Part shown: piece after piece, positions 17,287-26,910 of the stretch
Layout of the letters: each line of letters starts with the position of its first letter
How positions within the stretch are numbered: the first letter of the stretch is position 1
Source: Gemmatimonadota bacterium
Lineage (GTDB): Bacteria > Gemmatimonadota > Gemmatimonadetes > Gemmatimonadales > GWC2-71-9
DNA length: 64,000 bases
Assembly: GCA_016713435.1 (NCBI GenBank)
Contig: JADJPD010000001.1
Coordinates: 992,001 to 1,056,000 of the forward strand
Direction: 5' to 3'
Made by a program: the position numbers and the translations under genes
The notes under the pieces: model-generated
Told to the model about the DNA's origin: nothing
The model's input: only the letters and a program-made list of their open reading frames with translations
Database searches by the model: none

Positions 17287-17736
17287 CTACTCCGTGGACA
17301 CCGGGTCGGTGCCCGCCTGCTCCAGCGCGTTCCTGAGCGCGTGCCACGCGAGCGACGCACACTTGACCCGCGCGGGAAACTCCCGCACACCCGCAAACAC
17401 CGCGAGCTTGGCCGGCAGGTCGTCGGCCGGGCCGCCCTGGCCCGTGACCATGCGGTGGAAGCTCTCGAAGATCCGCGCCGCCTCCGCGGGCGTCTTGCCC
17501 TTCACCACCGTGGTCATCAGCGACGCCGAGGCCTTGGAGATGGCGCAGCCGGAGCCCTGGAAGCTCACGTCGGCGATCTTGTCGTCCTCGACCTTGAGCC
17601 AGACGCGCAGCTGGTCGCCGCAGAGTGGGTTGTAACCCTCGGCAGAGCGGGACGCGTCCTTGATCTCGCGGAAGTTCCGGGGCGACCGGTTGTGATCGAG
17701 GATGATGCTCTGGTAGAGCTCGCTCGCGCTGCTCAT
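17287..17736 (-). CDS. sufU: Fe-S assembly sulfurtransferase SufU
   Basis: 149-residue SufU/IscU-like protein that accepts persulfide sulfur from SufS. Zn/persulfide ligands are C39 and D41 (PLCGDQL), C64 (GSGCAISKAS) and C126 (RVKCASLAW). The spacing between the second and third Cys is enlarged relative to IscU, the usual SufU hallmark. ATG overlaps the sufS stop (TGATG). With SufS it forms the sulfur-donor pair for the SufBCD scaffold. Confidence 0.95.
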   Translation of the reverse strand: MSSASELYQSIILDHNRSPRNFREIKDASRSAEGYNPLCGDQLRVWLKVEDDKIADVSFQGSGCAISKASASLMTTVVKGKTPAEAARIFESFHRMVTGQGGPADDLPAKLAVFAGVREFPARVKCASLAWHALRNALEQAGTDPVSTE

Positions 17737-19001
17737 CAGCCGAACACCTTCCGCACCTCGTGCAACCCCTCGGCGAGCGCCTCGGCTTCGGCCCGGGTGT
17801 TGTAGACGGCGAAGGAGGCGCGCACCGTGCCCGGCGTCTTGAGCCGGCGCATGAGCGGCTGGGCGCAGTGGTGGCTGGCGCGCACGGCCACGCCGCGGGT
17901 GTCGAGCACGGTGCCCACGTCGTGGGGATGGATCCCGTCGAGCACAAACGAGAGCACGCTCACCTTCCCCGGCGCCGTGCCCACCACGCGGACCCCAGGC
18001 ACCCGGCTCACCAGGGCGGTGGCGTAGTCGAGCAGGTCCCGCTCGTGCGCCTCCACCTCGGCCCACGGCAGCGCCTGGAGCCAGCGCGCGGCCGCCGCCA
18101 TGCCGATGGCCTGGGAGATGGGCGGCGTCCCCGCCTCGAAGCGGGCGGGCACCGGCGCGTAGGTGGTGCCGTCGAAGCTCACCTGCTGGATCATCCCGCC
18201 GCCGCCGAGCCAGGGTGGCATGGCCTCGAGAAGGGCGCGCCGGCCCCAGAGGAAACCGACGCCGGTCGGGCCGTACATCTTGTGGCCACTCGCGACATAG
18301 AAGTCGGCGCCGAGCGCCTGCACATCCACGGGGAGGTGGGGCACGGCCTGCGCACCATCGACCACCACGACGGCGCCGGCCGCGTGCGCGAGCCCTGCCA
18401 GCTCCGCCACCGGGTTCACGGTGCCAAGCACGTTGGAGACGTGGGCCACGGCCACGATCCGCGTCCGCGGGCCGATGAGGCGCGCCGCCGCGGCCAGGTC
18501 GAGCGCGCCCGCGTCGGTGACCGGGATGGCGCGCACCACCGCCCCCACCTGCCCCGCCAGCAGCTGCCAGGGCACGATGTTGGAGTGGTGCTCCATCTCG
18601 GTGAGGAGGATCTCGTCCCCCGGGGTGAGCACGGTGCGGCCGTGACTCTGGGCCACGAGGTTGAGCGACGCGGTGGTGCCGGCGGTGAAGATCAGCTCGG
18701 CGGGATCGGGCGCGTTGATGAAGCGGGCGAGCGTGGCGCGCGCGTCGTCGTAGGCCTGCGTGGCGCGCTGGCTCAGCGTGTGGACGCCGCGATGGACGTT
18801 GGCGTTGCCGAGGAGCGTGAAGTCGGCCTCGGCCTCGACCACGCTCCGGGGCTTCTGGGCGGTGGCCGCGTTGTCGAGGTAGACGAGCGGATGCCCGTTG
18901 ACGTGGCTCCGGAGGATCGGGAACTCGTGCCGCAGGCGCGCGACGTCGAACCCCACCGGGGCCGGCGTCACCACCTCGGCACGCGCGCCCGCGGCGCTCA
19001 T
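17736..19001 (-). CDS. sufS: cysteine desulfurase SufS
   Basis: 421-residue PLP enzyme converting L-cysteine to alanine and an enzyme persulfide. Schiff-base lysine K241 (ASGHKMYGPTG), PLP-anchoring HHSN (about 138-141) and DGAQAVPHLPVDV, catalytic C379 (ASHHCAQPLM) on the short group II loop. Start MSAAGARAEVV overlaps the sufD stop (ATGA). It passes sulfur to SufU. Confidence 0.96.
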   Translation of the reverse strand: MSAAGARAEVVTPAPVGFDVARLRHEFPILRSHVNGHPLVYLDNAATAQKPRSVVEAEADFTLLGNANVHRGVHTLSQRATQAYDDARATLARFINAPDPAELIFTAGTTASLNLVAQSHGRTVLTPGDEILLTEMEHHSNIVPWQLLAGQVGAVVRAIPVTDAGALDLAAAARLIGPRTRIVAVAHVSNVLGTVNPVAELAGLAHAAGAVVVVDGAQAVPHLPVDVQALGADFYVASGHKMYGPTGVGFLWGRRALLEAMPPWLGGGGMIQQVSFDGTTYAPVPARFEAGTPPISQAIGMAAAARWLQALPWAEVEAHERDLLDYATALVSRVPGVRVVGTAPGKVSVLSFVLDGIHPHDVGTVLDTRGVAVRASHHCAQPLMRRLKTPGTVRASFAVYNTRAEAEALAEGLHEVRKVFG

Positions 19002-20308
19002 CCCTCGCCCCGCTCGTCCAGCCGCGCCATCACCAGCGCCTCGAGGCCCTGGCGCACGCTCTCGTAGGGGATCTCCTCGAGGATCTCGGCGGCGAAGGCA
19101 TACACCAGGATCTTCCGGCCGAGGGCACCACCGATGCCGCGGCTCTGCAGGTAGAAGCCGGCCAGCTGGTCGAGGTTGCCCACGGTGGCACCGTGGGTGC
19201 ACTTCACGTCGTCGGCGAAGATCTCGAGCTGCGGCTTGGTGTCGATCCGCGCGGTGTCGGAGAGCAGCAGCGCCCGGTTGGTCTGCTTGGCGTCGGTCTT
19301 CTGGGCGAGGGGCGTGACGTAGATCTTGCCGTTGAAGATCCCGTGCGCCCGGTCGTCGAGGATGCCCTTGTAGACCTCGCGGGTGCCGCAGTTGGGGTGG
19401 GCGTGCAGGAGGTTGGTGTGGTTGTCCAGCTCCTGCCGGCCGCGACCCATGTACAGCCCGAGCATCTGCGACTCGATGTTCTCCCCATCGAGGTTGATGT
19501 CCAGGTTGTTGCGGCCGAAGGCGGCGCCCAGGCTGATGGCGAAGGAGGTGACGCGGCTGTCGCGGCCCTGGTGGATGTGGGTGGTGCCCACGTGCGACGC
19601 CAGCTCGCTCTCCCGCTGGATCTTGAGGTGCTCCAGGTGGGCGTTGTCCCCCACCACGGCCTCGGTGACGGCGTTGGTGAAGTAGGTGCCGCCGGCCGGG
19701 CCGACGTAGCTCTCGAGCACCGCCACCCGGGCGCCCCGCTCCACCACGATGAGGCTCCGCGGGTGACTCGCCGCGTTCCCCACCTTCCCGTCCGACAGGA
19801 ACACCGCGTGGATCGGCGCCCCCGCATCCACGTTCTTCTCCACGTGGACGAAGAGCCCGTCCTTCACGAACGCGGTGTTGAGCGCCGTGAAGCCGCCCTT
19901 GCCCGGCTCCGCATAGCGGCCGAGGTGCGCCTCGAGCGCCGGGTGCTGGGCGCCGAGGGCGGCGGCCAGGTTCCGCACGGTGACGCCCGCCGGGACCTCG
20001 CCCGGGCTCGACAAGGCGGGCGCGTAGCGCCCATTGACGAACACCAGGGTCCGCACGCCGGGGATGGCGTAGAGGAACGGCGCCACGTCAGCGGCCGTCA
20101 CGCCGCCCAGGTCCGCCGGCGCCAGCTGGAACTCGGCCTGGGTGAGGGGCGCCAGGGTGTTGAAGCGCCAGTCCTCGTCGCGCGTGGTCGGGAACCCGGT
20201 GGCCGCGAAGCGCTCGGCCCCCTGGCGCCGGAGCGCCTCCAGCCACGGCGCCTTCGCGCCGCCGTTCCGGGCGACCGTCTCGATGTCCTTGAGGTAGGTC
20301 GTCGTCAC
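18998..20308 (-). CDS. sufD: Fe-S scaffold protein SufD
   Basis: 436 residues. The GTG start overlaps the sufC stop (GTGA). The N-terminal helical region includes DEDWRFNTL, and the C-terminal right-handed beta-helix core includes NNLDINLDGENIESQMLGLY, RAHGIFNGKIYVTPLAQKTDAKQTNRALLLSDTARIDTKPQLEIFADDVKCTHGATVG. The Cys and His in DDVKCTHGATVG are the conserved SufD residues at the SufB-SufD interface where the cluster forms. It forms the SufBC2D complex with its neighbours. Confidence 0.96.
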   Translation of the reverse strand: MTTTYLKDIETVARNGGAKAPWLEALRRQGAERFAATGFPTTRDEDWRFNTLAPLTQAEFQLAPADLGGVTAADVAPFLYAIPGVRTLVFVNGRYAPALSSPGEVPAGVTVRNLAAALGAQHPALEAHLGRYAEPGKGGFTALNTAFVKDGLFVHVEKNVDAGAPIHAVFLSDGKVGNAASHPRSLIVVERGARVAVLESYVGPAGGTYFTNAVTEAVVGDNAHLEHLKIQRESELASHVGTTHIHQGRDSRVTSFAISLGAAFGRNNLDINLDGENIESQMLGLYMGRGRQELDNHTNLLHAHPNCGTREVYKGILDDRAHGIFNGKIYVTPLAQKTDAKQTNRALLLSDTARIDTKPQLEIFADDVKCTHGATVGNLDQLAGFYLQSRGIGGALGRKILVYAFAAEILEEIPYESVRQGLEALVMARLDERGEG

Positions 20309-21060
20309 GCCGTCACCGCCTCCTCGGTGAGCCACTCGTAGCCCTTCGCCTCGAGCTCGAGCGCCAGCTCCTTGCCGCCGGACTTCACGATGCGGCCGCC
20401 GGCCAGCACGTGCACGTGGTCGGGCACGATGTAGTTGAGGAGCCGCTGGTAGTGCGTCACCACGATGGTGGCGTTGTCGGGCCGGCGCAGCTTGTTGACG
20501 CCGTTGGCCACGATGCGGAGCGCGTCGATGTCGAGGCCGCTGTCGGTCTCGTCGAGGATCGCGAGCTTGGGCTCGAGCACCGCCATCTGGAGGATCTCGT
20601 TCCGCTTCTTCTCGCCGCCCGAGAAGCCGTGGTTGACGGCCCGCGACATGATCTCCGGGCCCCACTCCACCAGCTTGAGCTTCTCCTCGACCAGGTCGAG
20701 GAAGTCGATCGGGTCCATCTCCTCCTTGCCGCGCGCCTTCTGGATCTCGTTGTAGGCGGCGCGCAGGAAGTAGGCGTTGGAGACGCCGGCGATCTCGACC
20801 GGATACTGGAACGCCAGGAAGACGCCCGCCTGGGCGCGCTCCTCGGGCTCCATGTCCAGCAGGTCCTGGCCCTCGAAGCGGACCTCGCCGCCCGTCACCT
20901 CGTACGCCGGGTGGCCCGCCAGCACCTGCGCCAGCGTGCTCTTGCCGGACCCGTTGGGGCCCATGATGGCGTGCACCTCACCCGCGTTGACGGTGAGGCT
21001 GATGCCGTTCAGGATCTGCTTCTCGCCGGCCTTGGCCTGCAGGTTCTTGATCTCCAGCAC
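20305..21060 (-). CDS. sufC: Fe-S assembly ATPase SufC
   Basis: 251-residue soluble ABC-type ATPase that drives conformational change in SufB-SufD. Walker A GPNGSGKST near 34-42, SufC-typical VFLAFQYPVEIAGVSNAYFLR, signature FSGGEKKRNEILQ, Walker B LAILDETDSGLDIDAL, H-loop IVVTHYQRLL. Length is normal. It is separated from sufB by 63 bp holding a perfect palindrome, unlike the tight overlaps elsewhere in this operon. Confidence 0.97.
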   Translation of the reverse strand: MLEIKNLQAKAGEKQILNGISLTVNAGEVHAIMGPNGSGKSTLAQVLAGHPAYEVTGGEVRFEGQDLLDMEPEERAQAGVFLAFQYPVEIAGVSNAYFLRAAYNEIQKARGKEEMDPIDFLDLVEEKLKLVEWGPEIMSRAVNHGFSGGEKKRNEILQMAVLEPKLAILDETDSGLDIDALRIVANGVNKLRRPDNATIVVTHYQRLLNYIVPDHVHVLAGGRIVKSGGKELALELEAKGYEWLTEEAVTA

Positions 21061-21090
21061 GTCTCGGTTCCCCCAGTTGTCGCTGCACGG

Positions 21091-21110
21091 GGGCCGACCA
21101 TGGTCGGCCC
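21091..21110. promoter_or_regulatory. 20-bp perfect palindrome between sufB and sufC
   Basis: GGGCCGACCATGGTCGGCCC, followed immediately by a second smaller palindrome, ACGAACGTTCGT (21113-21124), which reaches into the sufB stop. It could be an attenuating hairpin, an mRNA-processing site that sets SufB:SufC ratios, or a protein-binding site. It resembles the terminator stem at 16483. Confidence 0.5.
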
Positions 21111-21123
21111 TTACGAACGTTCG

Positions 21124-22565
<1,442 letters not shown>

Positions 22566-22569
<4 letters not shown>

Positions 22570-23294
22570 GCCGACTCCTCGCGGGGCGCGTCGCCCCGCC
22601 GTTCCAGCGTCGTGAGCGGCGCCGCCCCGGCCTCGGGGAAGCGCACGCGGTATTCGCAGGCGGTGCAGCCATCGAGCATGTGCGCCTCGCGCTCCACGGC
22701 CGCCGCCAGCACCTCACCCAGGAACTTCGCCTCCGCCTCGCAGATCTCGGGGAAGCGCTCGGCCAGGGCGCGGATGGCGCAGTTGTGCTCGGTCAGCTTC
22801 AGGCCCCCCTCGCCGTCCCGCCACTCGGCCATGTAACCGCCTTCCACCAGCGCCCGCATCACCGCCTCCATCCGCTCCTCCGGGCTGGCATCGGCCAGCT
22901 CGGCGCGGAGCTTCCGGGCCAGGTCGGTGAACCGGGTCTCGAGCGCCGCCACCACGGCCTGCCGGCCGGCCTGGGCGGCCACCCGGTCCAGCACCTCCGT
23001 GAGCAGCTCCTTGTAACGCTGCGGGAAGAGCGCCTCGCCCACGGCACTCAGGTGCCAGGCAAAGGTGGGCGCCCCGATCCCCCGCTGCTCCCGCCGATAG
23101 CCGATGACTCCCTCAGTCTCCAGTTCCTTCAGGTGATGCCGGATGGCATTGGAGGAGAGGTGCAGCCGCTCCCCGAGCTCCCGCGCCGTCAGCGACCCCG
23201 CGCGCTTGAGCGCCACGAGGATCGAGCCGCGGGGCCCGCGGTACGCGGGAGGCAGCGGCAGGTCGGCGAGTTGTTCGGAGATTGAGGCACCCAT
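22566..23294 (-). CDS. sufR: SufR-like Fe-S-sensing winged-helix regulator
   Basis: 242 residues. An ArsR/DeoR-like winged helix ([42 protein letters not shown]) is followed by a helical dimerisation region and a C-terminal sensor domain with four Cys (C172, C185, C210, C213; [20 protein letters not shown]). These match the ligand pattern of cyanobacterial and actinobacterial SufR, which represses suf when its 4Fe-4S cluster is present. I start at the ATG at 23294 (MGASISEQ): a longer reading from 23333 would begin inside a strong promoter. First gene of the suf operon, so probably autoregulated. Confidence 0.88.
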
Positions 23295-23304
23295 GATGGG
23301 CACA

Positions 23305-23333
23305 ATGCTAGGCCCCGACTCGGCATTTGTCAA
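23305..23333 (-). promoter_or_regulatory. suf operon promoter
   Basis: On the minus strand TTGACA (23333-23328), a 17-bp spacer, then TAGCAT (23310-23305). The ATG of sufR is ten bases beyond the -10, implying a leader of only about 3-4 nt. It is the best sigma70-type promoter in the window. Confidence 0.75.
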
Positions 23334-23348
23334 CTAAAATCCAGAGAA

Positions 23349-23365
23349 TTGGCAATTAAGGCCAA
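23349..23365. promoter_or_regulatory. inverted repeat upstream of the suf promoter
   Basis: TTGGC-N7-GCCAA, 15 bp upstream of the -35. A candidate operator for the SufR-like protein or an upstream activator site. Confidence 0.35.
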
Positions 23366-23601
23366 GTTCATGGTGGGCAACGAGATGGGTTATGCTCTCG
23401 AGGGAAAGCCGCTGCCGATTATCCCCAGGGTGCAGCAAGGCGATGCAGAACATGGCGTTGCTGGCGTCGTTGTTATTACTACTTCTTGAATTGTCTTCGG
23501 TCGTTTCCGAAAACCACTCCCGGAAACGGGAGCGATTTTCCTATTGTGCTGCCCCCCACGGATCACGAGATTGGGGCCAACCTTACGGGGACCGAGCGAC
23601 C

Positions 23602-24174
23602 ATGACCATTCACCGCATCCGCATGCTGGGCGACCCGATCCTGCGCACCCGGTGCGAAGCGGTCACCAAGCCGGGCTCTGCCGCGGTCCGGGTCGTGGTG
23701 GACGACCTCCGCGACACGCTGCGGGACTTCCAGTCCCGGTTCGGCTACGGCCGGGCCATCGCGGCCCCGCAGGTGGGGGCGCCGTTGCGGATCGTCCACG
23801 TGGAGATGGATCGGCCGTGGACCCTGATCAATCCGGAGATCATCGACGTCGGGAACGAGGACTTCACGGTCTGGGACGACTGCTTCTCCTTCCCGAACCT
23901 GCTGGTGCGGGTGGCCCGGGCCTACCGGATCAAGGTGCGGTTCCAGGATCTCCGCGGCGAGTGGCACGAGGCGGAGCTCGAAGGGGATCGCTCCGAGCTG
24001 ATCCAGCACGAGATCGACCACCTCGACGGGGTCCTGGCCGTGGACCACCCGCATGGCCTCGATCCCTTCTGCCTGCGGGAGGAGTGGAACCGCCAGCACG
24101 CCCACCAGGGCCGCTACGGCGAGCCCGAGCCGCGCACCCACACCTACGCGACGCCGCTCACGGGGCTGCTCTAG
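23602..24174 (+). CDS. def: peptide deformylase, atypical motif II
   Basis: 190 residues. Motif I GYGRAIAAPQVGAP (48-61) and motif III QHEIDH (H136, E137, H140) are intact, and the metal-binding Cys of motif II is present at C94. However, motif II reads DDCFSF instead of the usual EGCLS. Such variants occur in divergent deformylases and may change substrate choice. The C-terminus adds about 40 residues past the HEXXH helix. ATG at 23602 gives the canonical MTIHRIRMLGDPILR start. No fmt or other translation gene is adjacent. The 3' end abuts an inverted-repeat element. Confidence 0.88.
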   Translation: MTIHRIRMLGDPILRTRCEAVTKPGSAAVRVVVDDLRDTLRDFQSRFGYGRAIAAPQVGAPLRIVHVEMDRPWTLINPEIIDVGNEDFTVWDDCFSFPNLLVRVARAYRIKVRFQDLRGEWHEAELEGDRSELIQHEIDHLDGVLAVDHPHGLDPFCLREEWNRQHAHQGRYGEPEPRTHTYATPLTGLL

Positions 24175-24198
24175 GGGGCGGGGTTTGGCGCGGGAGGA

Positions 24199-24411
<213 letters not shown>

Positions 24412-24433
24412 CTCCTCGCAGCCAGACAAGCCT

Positions 24434-25081
24434 TCACGGCACCGAAGCCGCCCCGGCCCCGGTCCCGACCGGGCCGGGCAGCGGCGGCGGCTCGCGGCGG
24501 ACGACTCGGCCGCGAGCATCCATCCGGCCCAGGTTCATGGTGATCCGGCGGACGTAGCCGAGGGTCTCCTGGTGACGCCAGCCACGGACCTCGGGCGCCA
24601 CGGTCTCGATACTGGGCCACAGGCGCGGGTCGAGGGTGCGGGTGCGCGCCACGCCCTGCGCGCGCAGGATGGGGATGCGCCCGGCGTTGTAGCTCGCGAA
24701 CATGAAGTGGCGGTGGTCCTGCGTGTCCACCGAGTCGCGCCAGAGGCGCCAGAGGCGGCGGTCGTAGAAGATGCCGGCGGCGATGTTCCACTCGATGTCG
24801 TCAATCGAGAGGAATTCGGGGTTGCTGCTCTGGATCTCCTTGAACGTGGCGGGCATGAGCTGCATGATGCCGCGCGCCCCGACCCAGCTGTGGGCGGCCG
24901 AGTCGAGGTTGCTCTCGGTCATGGCCTGCGCCTTGAAGAGGCGCCAGTCGAACGCGGGGCCGAAGAAGCGCTTGCTGTACTTCTTGAAGGTGTCGTCGTA
25001 CCGCTCCATGCGGCGGGCCTGCCCGGCGAGCGGCGCCGCCAGGAGGAGCCCGGCCAGCAGCAGCAGGAGGCCCCGACGCAT
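24434..25081 (-). CDS. secreted lytic transglycosylase (SLT/GH23 family)
   Basis: 215 residues. A signal peptide (MRRGLLLLLAGLLLAAPLAGQA) is followed by a compact GH23 domain: FDWRLFKAQAMTESNLDSAAHS, where the Glu of AMTES is the catalytic acid, SWVGARGIMQLMPATFKEI (the GxxGIMQLMP motif), DDIEWNIAAGIFYDRRLW and FMFASYNAGRIPI (the NAG motif). This is a complete small periplasmic peptidoglycan lyase, similar to membrane-bound MltF C-domains. The ATG follows the DUF350 stop by two bases, so the two are co-transcribed. The C-terminus is Pro/Gly-rich. Confidence 0.93.
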   Translation of the reverse strand: MRRGLLLLLAGLLLAAPLAGQARRMERYDDTFKKYSKRFFGPAFDWRLFKAQAMTESNLDSAAHSWVGARGIMQLMPATFKEIQSSNPEFLSIDDIEWNIAAGIFYDRRLWRLWRDSVDTQDHRHFMFASYNAGRIPILRAQGVARTRTLDPRLWPSIETVAPEVRGWRHQETLGYVRRITMNLGRMDARGRVVRREPPPLPGPVGTGAGAASVP

Positions 25082-25083
25082 GC

Positions 25084-25287
25084 TCAGCCGAGTGCCCCGC
25101 CGATGATGATGGCGATGGCCAGGAAGAGGGCACCGATGAAGATGGCCACGGCGACATTCCCCTTCTGCAGCTCCGCGGCGAAATTCACCTCTGGGGTGAG
25201 CTTGTCGATGGCGCGGTAGGAGAGGTACATCAGCACGACGCCCGCGACCGCGTAGAGGATGTTCATCCCCACGATGGTCCATTCCAT
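25084..25287 (-). CDS. DUF350 small membrane protein
   Basis: 67 residues: TM1 at about 5-24 (VGMNILYAVAGVVLMYLSYRA), a short polar loop with LTPEVNFAAELQKGN, then TM2 (VAVAIFIGALFLAIAIIIGGAL). ELQKGNVAVAI is the conserved centre of a DUF350 repeat; classical members have two or more such repeats, so this is a single unit. Function unknown. The family often accompanies spermidine-synthase-like or PspA-type envelope genes, but here it is followed by a lytic transglycosylase two bases later. Confidence 0.85.
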   Translation of the reverse strand: MEWTIVGMNILYAVAGVVLMYLSYRAIDKLTPEVNFAAELQKGNVAVAIFIGALFLAIAIIIGGALG

Positions 25288-25363
25288 GCCGACTCCTGTT
25301 GGTGAGGGAGCGCGCCACCCGGGCGCGTCGCCCGAAATATGGGACCCCGGGCGGAATCGCAAC

Positions 25364-25966
25364 ATGGCGCCCCTGCCCCGCTGGCCACTGCTCGCCCTGC
25401 TCCTCGCCGCCGCCCCGCTCGGGGCGCAGGCCCCCGCCCCGCCGCCCGACTCGGCGTGGCAGGAGATCACCGCCGCCGGCGTGTTCCACGCCGCGGCCAC
25501 CGTGGATTCGGTGTACATCGACCGCCACCTGCACACCGCCCGGGTGGAGGGGGGGGACCTCGCCGCGTACCTCATGGCACGCCTCGGGCTGCGGCAGTTC
25601 CCCGACACCTTCGGCTTCCGGGTGCAGGTGGACACGCTGCGGATCCGGCTGGTGGGGACCTACGGCCAGCTGCCGCCCGAGGCCCGGCGGGCCCTGGAAA
25701 GCCCGTTCTTCCGGCTGGCGCCGGAGACCGAACTCGAGGCGCGCGTGGAGCTCTTCCCCGCGGGGCCGATCGCCGTGCGCTTCCACCTGGCGGAGGCGCG
25801 CCTCAACGGGACCCCGCTGCCCGAGATGGTCCTGTCCCCGCTCCTGGCGGGCGTGGGGCGGCAGTACCCGGAGCTGACGGCCAGCGGCCGGGACCTGTTC
25901 ATCCAGGTGCCCGAGGGTGCGCTGATGCGGCTGGAACCGGGCGGGGTGCGCCTCACGGGGCCCTGA
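25364..25966 (+). CDS. secreted protein of unknown function
   Basis: 200 residues; signal peptide MAPLPRWPLLALLLAAAPLGAQA with a clear AxA cleavage site, then a Pro-rich linker. The mature part alternates strands and includes YIDRHLHTARVEGGDLAAYLMARLGL and a C-terminal region about positions, ends and volumes of no family I recognise (LFIQVPEGALMRLEPGGVRL). No Cys after the signal, no TM. It is divergent from the DUF350-transglycosylase pair, with 76 bp between starts. Possibly a periplasmic binding protein of the DUF2993/LEA-like type, but I would not assign it. Confidence 0.75.
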   Translation: MAPLPRWPLLALLLAAAPLGAQAPAPPPDSAWQEITAAGVFHAAATVDSVYIDRHLHTARVEGGDLAAYLMARLGLRQFPDTFGFRVQVDTLRIRLVGTYGQLPPEARRALESPFFRLAPETELEARVELFPAGPIAVRFHLAEARLNGTPLPEMVLSPLLAGVGRQYPELTASGRDLFIQVPEGALMRLEPGGVRLTGP

Positions 25967-26045
25967 CCGGGTTGCGCCCGGCCGCCGGGCGCGGCAACTT
26001 GGCCGCTGGACAGCGCCAGTCTCTCCACCTCCTCCCGGAGTCGTC

Positions 26046-26621
26046 ATGTTCCTGCTCGCGTTGAGCCTGCTCGCGGCCTCGCCCGCGCTCCCGACCATGG
26101 AGCCGGCGGACACCGGCCGCACCATGAACGGGGTCCACATGCCGTCCACCATCGACGTGGGCGGGCACACGCTGTCCCTGAACGGGATGGCGCTGCGCAA
26201 GAAGTTCATCATCAAGGTGTACGTGGCGGGCCTCTACGTGGCCTCGGAATCGAAGGACCCGCAGGCCATCCTCGCGGCTGACGCGCCGCGGCGGATGGTG
26301 ATGCACTTCATCTCCGGCCACGGCAGCAAGGACAAGATCTGCGGCGCCTGGAACGACGGCCTCAAGGACAACACCCCCGGCGCCTCGGCGGAGCTGAAGG
26401 CCCAGTTCGAGCAGTTGTGCGGCATGATGCGGGACATCAAGAACGGCGAGGAGCTGCTCATCACCTACGTGCCGGACCAGGGCACCACCATCAACATCGC
26501 CGGGAGCGACGTGGGGACGATCGCCGGCAAGGAGTTCGCCGACGCGGTGCTGCGCTGCTGGATCGGCCCCAAGCCCGGCCCGGGGGAGGGCTTCAAGAAG
26601 GGCCTGCTGGGCCTGAGCTGA
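26046..26621 (+). CDS. secreted chalcone isomerase-like protein
   Basis: 191 residues with an N-terminal signal-like segment (MFLLALSLLAASPALP). The core matches the bacterial chalcone-isomerase-like fold: LSLNGMALRKKFIIKVYVAGLYVAS, MVMHFISGHGSKDKICGAWNDGLKDN, ELLITYVPDQGTTINIAGSDVGTIAGKEFADAVLRCWIG. Bacterial members (Chalcone_3-type) are periplasmic, probably bind fatty acids or other hydrophobic ligands, and have no flavonoid role. Its stop is followed immediately by the DUF485 gene start, so these genes may be co-transcribed. Confidence 0.88.
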   Translation: MFLLALSLLAASPALPTMEPADTGRTMNGVHMPSTIDVGGHTLSLNGMALRKKFIIKVYVAGLYVASESKDPQAILAADAPRRMVMHFISGHGSKDKICGAWNDGLKDNTPGASAELKAQFEQLCGMMRDIKNGEELLITYVPDQGTTINIAGSDVGTIAGKEFADAVLRCWIGPKPGPGEGFKKGLLGLS

Positions 26622-26622
26622 G

Positions 26623-26904
26623 GTGAACGGCGATCACGACGCGCGGCTCCGGGCGCTCTCCGCCGCCCGGCGCCGCGTGGCGGTGGCGCTCACCGCCGTG
26701 GTGATGGTGATCTACTTCGGCTTCATCGGGCTCATTGCCTGGGACAAGCCGCTGCTCGGCACGCTGGTGGCGCCGGGCCTCTCCCTCGGGATCCTGCTGG
26801 GGGCGCTGGTGATCGTGGCCTGCTGGGCCACGACGTGGGTGTACGTGCGCTGGGCCAACGGCCGCTACGACCCGGAGCTGGAGCGGCTCCGGCAGGAGCG
26901 CTGA
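26623..26904 (+). CDS. DUF485 membrane protein (YjcH-like)
   Basis: 93 residues, GTG start one base past the previous stop. Two TM segments (about 22-45 and 51-76: VALTAVVMVIYFGFIGLIAW, LVAPGLSLGILLGALVIVAC), followed by WVYVRWANGRYDPELERLR, the typical DUF485 C-terminus. The family is almost always encoded directly upstream of an ActP-type acetate/solute symporter, as here six bases ahead, and probably acts as its accessory subunit. Confidence 0.9.
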   Translation: MNGDHDARLRALSAARRRVAVALTAVVMVIYFGFIGLIAWDKPLLGTLVAPGLSLGILLGALVIVACWATTWVYVRWANGRYDPELERLRQER

Positions 26905-26910
26905 GCCGGC

